This document shows positions 43,639 to 55,200 of a stretch of DNA of 64,000 nucleotides, piece after piece. Source of the DNA: Paenibacillus polysaccharolyticus (GTDB lineage Bacteria > Bacillota > Bacilli > Paenibacillales > Paenibacillaceae); the NCBI RefSeq assembly GCF_900102085.1, contig NZ_FMVM01000008.1, positions 186,001 to 250,000 of the forward strand, given 5' to 3'. The translations under genes and the position numbers were made by a program. Under the pieces are notes generated by a model. It made no database searches. It was not told the origin of the DNA and saw only the letters and a program-made list of their open reading frames with translations. Each line of letters begins with the position of its first letter. The first letter of the stretch is position 1.

Positions 43639-46216
43639 CACACTCAATGAGGCCCTGAATCATCACACTGTTCTGGAAGAGCGAGGGATCACCTTTATTG
43701 AAGGAGAATCCCAGAGCGAATTTTGCAGCTTTGCGGAGCTTTATCGGTCCTCAATGTCTGCCCTGCATCTTCTAAGGAAGAACGGAGTAAGTGAAGGATC
43801 TGAAGTGATTTTGCAGTTGGATAACACCCGTGAATTCCTCGTTATTTTCTGGGCATGCCTGCTGGGTGGGTTCATCCCTGTTCCATTGACGGTGAGTAAA
43901 AATGAAGAATCGATGGCCAAAACGTTACGTGTAACCGGTGTTCTGAACCGTCCCTTTATTGTAGCGGAATCGCGGCATGTGGAAGAACTTCGTGAGCATC
44001 TGTCCCGCATTCCAGATCGAAATTGTGATCTACTGAATATCCAGGATCTGATAAACCAGAACCTGGAACATCAAGAGCAACCTATTTCTGCCCACCCTGA
44101 CGATGTTGCCTTTATTCAGTTTTCTTCGGGTACAACGGGAGAACCGAAAGGTGTGAAACTGACACATCGCAAACTTCTCGCGAACATTTATGATCTGGAA
44201 GAACGTTTGGGAGCCACCTCAGAAGATGCTTTTCTCAATTGGATGCCACTGACTCACGACCTCGGCATGATTATGTTCCATTTGCTCCCGCTGGTGGCCG
44301 GGTTGAATCAGTATCAGATGCCAACATGGCTTTTTATAAGACGGCCTGTTCTCTGGTTGCAAACCGCCAGCCACTTCAAGGCAACAATGCTCGCTTCGCC
44401 TAATTTCGGAATCAAGTATTTCTTAAACGCGTATCACAAAGCTGCGAACCAGCGCTCTTTTGATTGGAATTTAACTCCAATTAAAGCGATCGTGAACGGT
44501 GCAGAACCTATCGATGTGGACGCATGTCGACAATTTTTAGATGAGATGGCCGTTTTCGGACTTGACGGGAAATCGATGAAAATGGGATATGGCATGGCTG
44601 AAGCTTGTGTGGCGGTATGTATTCAGGAGCAGAACGAAGCGTTCACAACGTATTATGTCCGTAGAGATACTCTCAGTGTCGGGGACCAGGCTGTTTTTCT
44701 ATCAAGTGAGGATGAAGCAGGGCTGGCACTCTCTGGAACGGGAACCCCCTTACGAAATAGTCAGGTGAGAATTTGTGATGATTCTGGTCGTACGCTCCCC
44801 AAGGGATATATCGGATATATTCAGATTAAGGGTGCGAATATTACAGACGGATACTATAACAATGAAGAAGCGACCAACAAACTTTTTACGCCGGACGAAT
44901 GGGCTCATACAGGTGATCTGGGCTTTCTAATCCATAACCATCTGGTGTTTACGGGGAGAACCAAGGACATCATCATCATTAACGGCTCCAACTATTATCC
45001 CTATGATATTGAACGCATTGCAGAGGAATGTACGGATCTGAAGATCAAACGAATGATTGCTTGTGGAGTATATAACGAAGCTACAGGCACGGAAGAGGTT
45101 GTATTGTTTGTCTTGTACAGAGACAAGCTGGAAGAGTTCGGACGTCACGCGGATCAGATTCGCAGACATGTAAACCATGTGATGGGTATTCATCTAAGTG
45201 TTATTCTACCGATTTCCAAGATACATCAAACGACCAGCGGCAAGTTACAGCGTTATAAATATATTGAAAAATATAAAGAAGGAGCATTTCAGAAAGTCGA
45301 AGACGAACTAAGCAAGTGGCAGGAAATGCGGGAACAGAAAGCGCTGGTGCATAGACCTAAAGATGCGACGCAACAAGCGCTGTTTGAAATATGGAGCAAG
45401 CTGCTTGGCAAGAAATATTTCGGAGTCCATGACAGCTTTTTCGAGATAGGTGGGACTTCGATTCTCGTTATTCAGATGCTTGAGGAAGTAGACCTTTTAT
45501 ATCCAGATGTCATCACACTAACTGATATTTTTGCCTATCCTTCTGTGGAACAGCTCGCACAGCTGATTTCCAGTTCAGATGGATTGTCAAAAAAGGAGAT
45601 ACAGCTCCAAGCAGTCCAGTTGGAAGCGCCGTACTTCGAAGCGGAGTGGAGCGGAGCAGAGAATCAGTACCGTATGGTAATGTCCTCGTCGCAACGAGAT
45701 CGATTCCAAACATTTTGTCACGAGTTGCAAGTTGCAGACGAAGCGGTATGGCTCGCCCTTTTTTCGAACGCTATTTATGAAATATCGACCGGATCTAAAG
45801 TGACTGTGCATACCATGATGGACGGCAAAGGCTGGATTGTGCCTTTTCACGTGGATTTTGCACAAGTTGAAAGTATAGAAGATTTGCTCGTCCTGGCTGG
45901 TGCGAAGAAAAAAGTGGGCGAAGCAGAAGTATACCACACGAGAGATATTGAAAGACATGTGACTCGCATTGAACCTGGGTATGTCCGCTGCCTGTTCGCA
46001 CAAAAAGGGTGGTTGCATACAGAAGATGCCCTTCATAACGTATTTGACATGATCATGGAGTGGGAGGACTTAAAAGATACATCAGAGCTCTTTTTTCGCT
46101 ACAACCCTTCCAGAATGAACGGGGTTCTTATGAAAGAGTTGTTCCAGACAGTCGCGGACTCCATTGAGTCTCTACTGAGTGTTGATAGGGTTACCAACAT
46201 TTCGGTATCACAGTAA
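43631..46216 (+). CDS. Fatty acyl-AMP ligase - ACP loading protein
   Basis: An 861-aa loading protein. Residues 1-560 form a fatty acyl-AMP ligase of FAAL/AL type (FSSGTTGEPKGVKLTH near 165; MGYGMAEACVAV near 317; TGDLGF; KTSGKLQRYKY-like end TTSGKLQRYKY). Residues 570-650 form an ACP (IGGTSIL, Ser near 609). The last 200 residues resemble the C-terminal lobe of an NRPS condensation domain, lacking the HHxxxDG half. It activates a long-chain fatty acid and passes it to its ACP. In ItuA/MycA this AL-ACP unit is the N-terminal part of one giant protein; here it is separate. The gap to the next start is 18 bases. Confidence 0.92.
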   Translation: MFSTLNEALNHHTVLEERGITFIEGESQSEFCSFAELYRSSMSALHLLRKNGVSEGSEVILQLDNTREFLVIFWACLLGGFIPVPLTVSKNEESMAKTLRVTGVLNRPFIVAESRHVEELREHLSRIPDRNCDLLNIQDLINQNLEHQEQPISAHPDDVAFIQFSSGTTGEPKGVKLTHRKLLANIYDLEERLGATSEDAFLNWMPLTHDLGMIMFHLLPLVAGLNQYQMPTWLFIRRPVLWLQTASHFKATMLASPNFGIKYFLNAYHKAANQRSFDWNLTPIKAIVNGAEPIDVDACRQFLDEMAVFGLDGKSMKMGYGMAEACVAVCIQEQNEAFTTYYVRRDTLSVGDQAVFLSSEDEAGLALSGTGTPLRNSQVRICDDSGRTLPKGYIGYIQIKGANITDGYYNNEEATNKLFTPDEWAHTGDLGFLIHNHLVFTGRTKDIIIINGSNYYPYDIERIAEECTDLKIKRMIACGVYNEATGTEEVVLFVLYRDKLEEFGRHADQIRRHVNHVMGIHLSVILPISKIHQTTSGKLQRYKYIEKYKEGAFQKVEDELSKWQEMREQKALVHRPKDATQQALFEIWSKLLGKKYFGVHDSFFEIGGTSILVIQMLEEVDLLYPDVITLTDIFAYPSVEQLAQLISSSDGLSKKEIQLQAVQLEAPYFEAEWSGAENQYRMVMSSSQRDRFQTFCHELQVADEAVWLALFSNAIYEISTGSKVTVHTMMDGKGWIVPFHVDFAQVESIEDLLVLAGAKKKVGEAEVYHTRDIERHVTRIEPGYVRCLFAQKGWLHTEDALHNVFDMIMEWEDLKDTSELFFRYNPSRMNGVLMKELFQTVADSIESLLSVDRVTNISVSQ

Positions 46217-46234
46217 GTGAGAAGGGGAGAGTCG

Positions 46235-49200
46235 ATGAAAAAAAGTTTGTTGCCTCGCCGTACGAAGGAAGATCATATTCCAGCTGCAGTTATTGAGGAG
46301 CAGTCAGGTAAGGATATTGCGGTGATCGGCATGTCGCTCAAAGTCCCTGGTGCGGATTCACTGGATCAATTCTGGAGCAATCTGTGTCGCGGTGAAGATT
46401 GGATTCGTGAAGCTCCAAAGGTCAGAATGTCAGAGGGGGGAATAAAGGCACCACGACGTGGTTATTTGACCGAGATTGACACGTTTGATGATTTTTTCTT
46501 TCGTATCCCGCCTAAAGAGGCAACGTTAATGGACCCGTATCAAAGGTTGTTTCTTGAAATTGCATGGAGTGCGATTGAGGATGCAGGCTATGGCGGGGAT
46601 CGCATAAAAGGAAGTCGGACTGGTGTTTATGTCGGATCAGGACATGAAAATGAATATAAACAAATGATCTCTTCTTACAATACAGATCTGTTGTCGGCAG
46701 CTGCAGTAGGAAACATGTCCTCTGCTATAGCGAGCAGAATCAGTTATTTGCTTGATCTTAAAGGTCCAAGTTTGGTCATTGATACGGCCTGCTCTTCATC
46801 GTTAATGGCTGTTCATCTAGCTTGTCAGGCACTGCTCTCGAGAGAGTGTGACATGGCTATTGCTGGAGGCATTCAATTAATTCTAGATCCACAAGCCGAA
46901 CAGCCTCAGATCGGCATTGAATCCCCTTCGTCTAAAGTCAGGGCGTTCGATGAAGAAGCTGACGGGACGGTAAGAGGAGAGGGCATGGGCGCTATTCTGC
47001 TTAAACCTTTGTCCAGGGCCATTGCGGACAATGATCTTGTATACGCCGTAATTAAAGCAAGTGTCTCCAATCAGGATGGTAAATCCATAGGCATTACATC
47101 ACCTAACCGGGCGGCTCAAGAACAGCTTCTTATTCGTGCTTGGGAGCGTGCGGGTATTCACCCAGCTTCATTATCCTATATCGAAACGCATGGTACGGGA
47201 ACACCTATAGGCGACCCGATTGAGGTTCGTGCTATCCATAATGCGTTCCGTCTGTATACCGATAAAGTCCAGTTCTGTGCGATCGGCTCACTTAAGCCCA
47301 ATATCGGACATTTGTATCATGCCGCTGGCATTGTTAGTTTTATTAAATCAGCGTTGGCGCTTCATCATGAACAGCTTCCGCCTTCGCTCTATTTTGAAAA
47401 GCCCAACCCGCAAATCGAATTTGCGAATTCTCCTGCATATGTCAACGCTCACTTATCGGATTGGAAGAGAGGTACGGATGTACGCCGATGCGGAGTAAGC
47501 TCTTTCGGTATGAGTGGCACCAATTGTCACGTTGTGCTGGAAGAGGCAAGCGAAAGAAAGGTTGTTCTTTCGCCGAATACAGAGAACGGACCTTCCTTGT
47601 TTACTTTATCTGCCAGAACGCTAACCTCTTTGCGGTCTCTGATTGATAAATATCGTCTTTTTCTTCTTACATCTGACCCACAATCTTTTACAGACATTTG
47701 TTATACCTCGAATATTGGTAGAGGCGTGTATGAGTACAAACTTGCAGTAATAGCACATCACCATCAAGAGTTACGGGACAAGCTGGCATTTTTGCAGTAC
47801 GAGACTTTCACCGGGCAATACGGTGAATTGGCGGAGGGAATCTGGTTCGGTGGACCTGAACAGGATGGCTCTTCAACTTCCTCCGACCTGAACTTGAACG
47901 TTGCCAAGCCAAGTCTGGTAAATGTTCATGTCTTGAATCAGATCGCTACCCAGTATGTTTGTGGTCAACCCATCGATTGGAAAGGTCTCCATGCTGGAAG
48001 CAACAAGCGTGTAGTTTCAGTTCCGACATACGCATTCGATCGACATCGCCACTGGATTGTTCCTGTGATGGTGGAAGAGAGCAGTGGGGGAGTACCCCAC
48101 AAACCGGAGGATAAAAAGGAGAATTCAACGATGGAACATCGGGTTGTCCAGAGCGCAAATATTCATTTTTTCACAAGCGCGGTACAGGAAATGATATCGA
48201 ATATTTCAGGGTACTCCCCAGAAAACATCGGGATAAATCGAAACTTCATGGAGCTTGGCATGGATTCTATTTTGCTGGTCAATGTCAAACATGCAATCAA
48301 AAATGAATTTGGCGTAGATATTCCGATGCATCTGTTTTTCGAAGAAATGTCTACCGTCGCTGAAGTAGGGAAATATATTGCCAGTCAATCTCAGCAATTG
48401 CCAGAGTCTCCGATTCTAAACGGGCAAACAGAGGATAAGGGAGTGCCTCAGGATGCCGTACTTTTGCAAAATGTATATGTACATCCGTATGCAGCGTCAT
48501 CAGAGGAAGAGCGCGAATCGAGTAATCTATCCGTAGCAGGTTCAGGTCTGGAGGGCATTGTACAGAAGCAACTGGACTTGATGACTCTCCAACTTTCCAT
48601 GCTACAGGCAGGTTCTGCAGGATCGGAAGCTTCTGCAATTCGTTTGTCGGCGGCGACAGCGGTACAGGCGAATAAATCGGTGGAAAAAGACTATTTCGAC
48701 AATTCGACGGATAGCCAGAGCGTGCCCTCTAATCTTACAAAAGAACGTGTACAGACCAATCGGCCCTACGTCCCGTTCCAGAAGCTTGAAACGCATTCGA
48801 AGACAGGATTGAGCCCTGTGCAAGAGCATTTTATAGACGAATTTATCTCCAGATATACTGCCAAAACAGTTCGATCACAGCTTCATACACAAGCATTCCG
48901 TAAAGTGGTGGCCAATAATCGCAATGTGGCAGGTTATCGCCCCTACTGGAAGGATATCGTCTATCAGATCGTTGTTGATCAGGCCGAAGGATCTGGCATT
49001 ACGGATATCGATGGGAATCGCTATATTGACTTGACGATGGGCTTCGGTGTGAACCTGTTCGGCCATCAGGTGTCTTTTATTAACGAAGCAATGCAAGAGG
49101 CTATGCAAAAAGGAATGTGTGTTGGCCCGATCAATGCAGCGGCTGGTCAGGTTGCGTCTGCTTTGCATCAATTGACTGGCGTAGAACGTGCTGCGTTTTT

Positions 49201-52200
49201 TAATTCCGGGACAGAAGCGATCATGGTTGCCATGCGTTTGGCTCGAGCGGCTACAAACCGAAGAAAAATAGTGATCTTTTCAGGTTCTTATCACGGTACT
49301 TTCGATGGTGTTTTGGCTATGAGTGCAGGACTTGGAGGCAGTAGCACACCAATCGCTCCAGGGATTTTGCAAGGTATGGTGGATGATCTGATTGTCCTGA
49401 ATTACGATCATCCCGAATCACTGCGGATCATCGAACAGCGTGCTGGAGAGCTGGCAGCAATACTTGTAGAACCGGTACAAAGCCGTAGGCCAGACATTCA
49501 GCCAACCGCTTTTCTCAAAAAGCTGCGTTCGTTGACCGCCACAGAGGGCATCGCTTTGATTTTTGATGAAGTCATCACTGGATTTCGGATTCATCCTGGA
49601 GGTGCACAGGCATGGTTCGGCATTGAAGCCGATATGGTGGTCTATGGCAAGGTGGTCGGTGGAGGTTTGCCGATTGGCATCGTCGCTGGAAAAGAACGAT
49701 ATTTGGACGGCATAGACGGAGGGATGTGGTCTTTTGGGGATTCCTCGTTCCCTCCGCATGAAGAACGGAGAACATTTGTAGCCGGAACGTTCTGCCAGCA
49801 TCCGTTGGCTATGAATGCTGCTCTGGCAGTCCTGCAGCGGTTGCAGGAGGAAGGTCCGGCCCTTCAGGAGCAATTGAACAGGAAAACGGCGGCTTTGGCA
49901 GACAGATTGAATCATTATTTTGCAGAAGAACTGGTGCCGCTTGAGATTGTGCATTTTGGTTCCTTGTTCCGTTTTGTGCAAAAGTCTGATCTGGAGCTTC
50001 TGTACTACTTGTTAATCGAGAAAGGAATTTATATTTGGGAAGGCCGAAACTGCTTTTTATCCACAGCTCATTCGGAAGCGGATATCGATCGTATTGTAGA
50101 TGCCGTGCAATCAAGCGTAGAGGAATTGCGAAGTGCCGGATTCCTGCCTCCGAGTTCACCGACCTCGCCGGGAGGCGGGAGAAAGCAAGCCGGTAAAGCA
50201 TTGACCGTAGAAGTGGGGAGACAAGCCGAGCCCCATCCGCTTACATCGGAACAGACGCAACTCTGGTTTGCATCTCTGGCCAATGACCATATGAGCGATG
50301 CTTACGTGGAATCTGTTGTACTTCGTTTGGAAGGAGCAGTGGATAGCGAAAGGTTACGGGAAGCCGTTCGTTATGTGGTCCAAAGACACGGGATGTTGCG
50401 AACCCATTTTTCTAACGATGAAGGGTTGTATTACACGGAGCTGTTTGAGAATGTAGCTTCGAAAATTATGTTTGAAGAAGCGGAAGATATAGAAGAGTCA
50501 AAGGGTTTGCCCAGATCCATTCAACAAAAATGGACCCATGGATTTGATCTGTCCAACAGTCCTTTGATCCGCTTTTGTCTGTTACATCATGGACAGCATC
50601 AGTATAGACTCATCATGCAAGTGCATCATTTAGTAGCAGATGGCTGGTCCATTGTTCACATATTGAAAGAGATTGCCGGATATTACACGATGCAAAATCG
50701 GTTGCAGTCTCCTGACCCTGTATTGTTTTCTGCATTTGCACAGTGGCAACATAATCTGCCGCTGGAGGAGAAGCAACATGCTAGGGCGTTTTGGACTAAA
50801 CGACTCTCCGCTCCGAAGCCGGAGTTGGTTGTATCTGCTAGACTCGCTTCGGAGTCTGTCTCACTCTATCCGGGAATGCGTCTGTACAGGAACTTAAATA
50901 CTGAATTCACGGCAGAGTTGAGGGCATTTGGCAAAAAAAAGGGTGTCTCCTTATTTATGCTTATGCTTGCGGCATACAACATGCTGTTATCTCGAATTTC
51001 AGGTCTCCAGCAGATCACGGTTGGTATTCCCGTGGCTGGTCAGCTCCAGATGGGGCTGCCACAATTGGTGGGTCAATGTGTCAACTTACTGCCCTTTTCA
51101 AGCCATTTGCCAGCTAAGGTAGAACTATCCGAATACGCGACACAAGTAAGGGGCGAAATGCTTGAGCTACTGGAGCACCAACGTTGCTCTTACGTAGATA
51201 TCGTTACAGCGCTAGTCACGGAAGGAGAGTCTGTTTATCCTCCAGTCATCAACACCATTTTTAATTTTGACAAAACGCCTGAATTTCACTTCGAAGACCT
51301 GAGAGTACAGCTTGAGTCGTTTCCGCCATCGTCCTTCAAATACCCGATCAGCATGAATGTTCTTGAGGTGGATCAAGAATTGGTGCTGGAATTAGATGTG
51401 GGGGATGGAGTATGTGGACGGGAAGAGGCCGAAGGCTGGCTTGAAACATACACCTTATTACTGGATACGCTTGAGTCCAAAGTATGGAAGGAAGGAGAGG
51501 CAGAACCAAAGTTTCGGTGTAGTAAAATACATACTTTGTTATCGACACCATCGTTTGTTTCATCCGAGAAGCTTGCTGCTTCCCTTAATCCGTACAGAAA
51601 TGATCTCACTGCCGAGCAAGCTCGGAAAAACGTAAACGATAGAGCTGCAGGGTATACCCCTCCGGTTACGGAAATGCAGATCAGGATTCATCGGATATGG
51701 CTTGAAATGATGAAGCTGGAAAAAGCCAGCATTCATGATCATTTCCTGGAAGTGGGTGGTAATTCACTTGCAGCGACAGTCATTACGGTTCGACTTCAGG
51801 AAGAGTTAGGGATCAACGTTCCGCTAAGTCTGTTGTTCCGCCATCCAACGATCGCCGAGTTAGCACAGGTGTTGGACGATGTTTCCACGGCTGAATCCCT
51901 TCGGATTCCGAAGGCGCGTTCAGCCGATTGCTACCCACAGTCCGCTTCTCAGCGTTCGATCTTTGCTGTAGAGAAACTGGGTAGAGCAGGTACGGCCTAC
52001 AACGTCACCGGACTGATCACTGTGGAGGGCTCGCTTGACCTACAGCGCTTGAAAGTGGCGGTCAACTTGCTGGTGAAAAGGCATGAATGTTTGCGAACCA
52101 TTTTTGATCTGGATGAAGACGAGCCGGTACAGCGTGTGGTCAGTGAGTCATTCATGGAAATTCCCATGCATTTGCTGGGCAGTGATACGACGGAGGAGAT

Positions 52201-55200
52201 GATCCTTCGCACGATTCGGCCGTTTGACCTCGAACAAGCACCGCTGATGCGGATGGAGTACTGGACTGAGCAAAAGGAATCTGGACGGCAGTATTTGCTG
52301 ATGGATATGCACCATCTGATCGCAGATGGATTTTCAGCGAATCTGCTGCTGGAAGAGTTAATCCAGTTGTATGACGGTCAAAGTTTGCCGACAGTCACGT
52401 TGCACATGAAGGACTTCACCCAATGGCAGTTGGGCCGCTTCGGCGCAGGAGATATGAGGGAAAGCAAGAAATACTGGGCTCAGCAGTTCAAGGACGGAAT
52501 ACCGCGGCTGGATTGGGGAATTCATCATCAGCGACCTTCTATACGCAGTTATGAAGGAGAAAGATACGGGTTCAAGCTACCTGACGAAATCCTGGCACGT
52601 ATCAAGGCATATGCCGCGGCTGAGAAAGTCACGTTATACAGCTATTTTCTAGCTGCATATAAGGTGATGTTGTCTAAATATTCTGTTCAGGAGCACATCA
52701 TGGTCGGCACAACGGCATCGGGACGGTTGTATTCGGATATCGAACGAACTCCCGGTATGTTCGTCAACACCATTCCGTTGCGAAGCGATCTCGCCAGCAA
52801 CCAGTGGTTCTCCAAGCTGGTCCATGAAGTGCAGGTAAATGCGTTGCATGCATTGGAGCATCAGGAATATCCGCTGGAAAAATGGATTGCTATCGAGAAC
52901 GAGGAGCGGGATTCGGGTCGGAATCCTTTGTTTGATGCGGTCTATGTTTACCAACATCAGGCTCTTTCTATCGATCCGCAAATAAGTGGTGGTGTCAAGT
53001 TCACGGCTTCCGAGTACAAAAACAGAATGGCCAAGTTTGACCTGACACTGGAAGTTGTAGAGAAACAAAATGAACTGCATCTCGATCTTGAATATTGTAC
53101 GGCAGTATTTCACCCTGAAGCTATAGAAGCAATGGCTGGACACTTGATTGCCATTTTGGAAGCTGTGTCCCATCAACCCGACGTTTCTATCTCGGAAATC
53201 AGCATGCTCCATGCTTCGGAAACCAAGCAGTTGCTCCATGAATTTAATGAAACGGATAACCAGCGGCTCCTTGATCAGCCGATATTCGTTTTATTTGAAG
53301 AACAAGTTCAACGTACACCAGATGCAATAGCAGTATCTTGTGCAGGCGTGCAATTCACCTACCTTGAGCTTAACATGAGAGCCAATCAATTTGCTCAGGT
53401 GTTGAAGGAGCAGGGAGTGCTGAGGGAGATGGCCGTTGGCCTGGTTATGAGGCGATCTCCCGATCTGCTGGCAGCCATCTTCGGTATATGGAAAGCAGGT
53501 GCCTGTTATGTGCCGATCGATCCATCGTACCCGAAAGAACGTATCCGTTATATATTAGACGACTGTAAGGCACAGTGGGTCATTGCTGATGCAGCCTATG
53601 AGGAATTGTGCAATTTTTCGGGTTCAGTAATATTGACGGAGGAAGTGCACGGAAACGTACCTTTAACACCAGTGAACCTCGAACAGATTGCCGGGCCTGA
53701 CGACCTGGCCTACATCATCTATACATCAGGTTCTACGGGCAAGCCCAAGGGCGTTATGGTAGAACATCGAGGTTTGACCAACTACATTCGTTGGGCAGAT
53801 CAGACCTATGTACGAGGGGAAAAGATTTGTTTTTCGTTGTATTCATCCATTTCATTTGACTTGACGGTAACATCGATGTTTACACCCCTATTGTCAGGGA
53901 ACCAAATTATTATTTATTCGGAAGATGTGGAGTTTGCGCTTGAACGGATTTGTGAAGATGGTGAAGCGGATCTCATTAAATTAACGCCTTCCCATCTAAA
54001 ACTCCTGTCTCTGTATAACACAAAAGGATCAAGCTTGAAGCGTTTTATTGTAGGTGGTGAAGCATTTGAGAGCTCTGCGGCAGCGGATATTATCTCTATG
54101 TTCGGTCCGCATGTTGAAATTTACAACGAGTATGGCCCTACTGAGACGGTCGTTGGCTGTATGATCCATCAATACGACCCTGCTGAACCATATAGCGAGG
54201 TGCCTATTGGCTGGCCGATTGACAATATGCGGTTATATGTTTCCGATGAACAAGGGAATTTGCAGGCGAAACATCTTCCCGGAGAACTGTGCATTGCCGG
54301 TGTTGCCGTAGCCAGAGGATATGTGAACCAGCCTGAGCTGACCGAGGAGAAGTTTGTATCGGACAGATTCCATGAACCGGGCAAAGTTTACCGTACCGGA
54401 GATCTGGTGCGTTGGTTGCCAGCAGGTGGAATGGAGTATCTAGGCAGAATCGATGAACAAGTTAAAATTCGGGGTCACCGCATTGAAATGGGAGAGATTC
54501 GCAATTTGCTTCTCGCATATTCATCTATTCGAGAAGCGGCAGTGATTGTCAAAGAGACGGAAAGTAACGGAAAGCGTTTGTGCGCTTTCTATGTCTCGAC
54601 AGAAAAGTTGGAGATTGCGGAGCTGGAAAGGTACCTCTCGACGTATCTGCCTCCATATATGTTGCCGTCCGAATATATTCGTTTGGATCGACTCCCGCTT
54701 TCTGCCAATGGAAAGGTGGATATCAAGAAACTGCCTGTTACGTTGGCAGAACCGACTCCGTTCGAGCATCCATCCCTGGTTGAAATCCATGGTGAGGCGG
54801 AGTTGTTGCAGGCATGGCGTGAAATACTCAGAGCGCCTGATGCCAGCAGAGATGATCACTTTATGCGACTTGGCGGGGATTCGATCAAGGCGATACAGAT
54901 TGCGGCTCGCATGAAAAAGTGTGGATACCGGCTTGAATCGGCTGAAATTTTACGTTTGAAAACGGTGAGCAACATCGCCCCAATGCTTATAGCGTTGGAA
55001 GAGACATCCCCCCGTAAAATTTCAGGGCCTGTAGAGGGTGATGTACCTCTGTCGCCTATTCAACACTGGTTTTTCAAGCAAAATTTTACCGAAATGAATT
55101 ATTGGAATAACAGCGTGACGCTGATTAGTGTTACGAGGTTTAGCGAACTATTTGTCAGAGAATCACTCCGATTACTCACGGTTCATCATGCCGCCCTGCG

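Noticed and set aside
45587-46036. 149-codon antisense frame in the acyl ligase gene
   Set aside because: No start signal. The plus frame is continuous from ligase through ACP to stop.
51600-51900. A hidden A domain between C and PCP lost by frameshift
   Set aside because: The C domain end and PCP are joined by only about 60-80 residues in one frame, with no adenylation motifs in any frame there.
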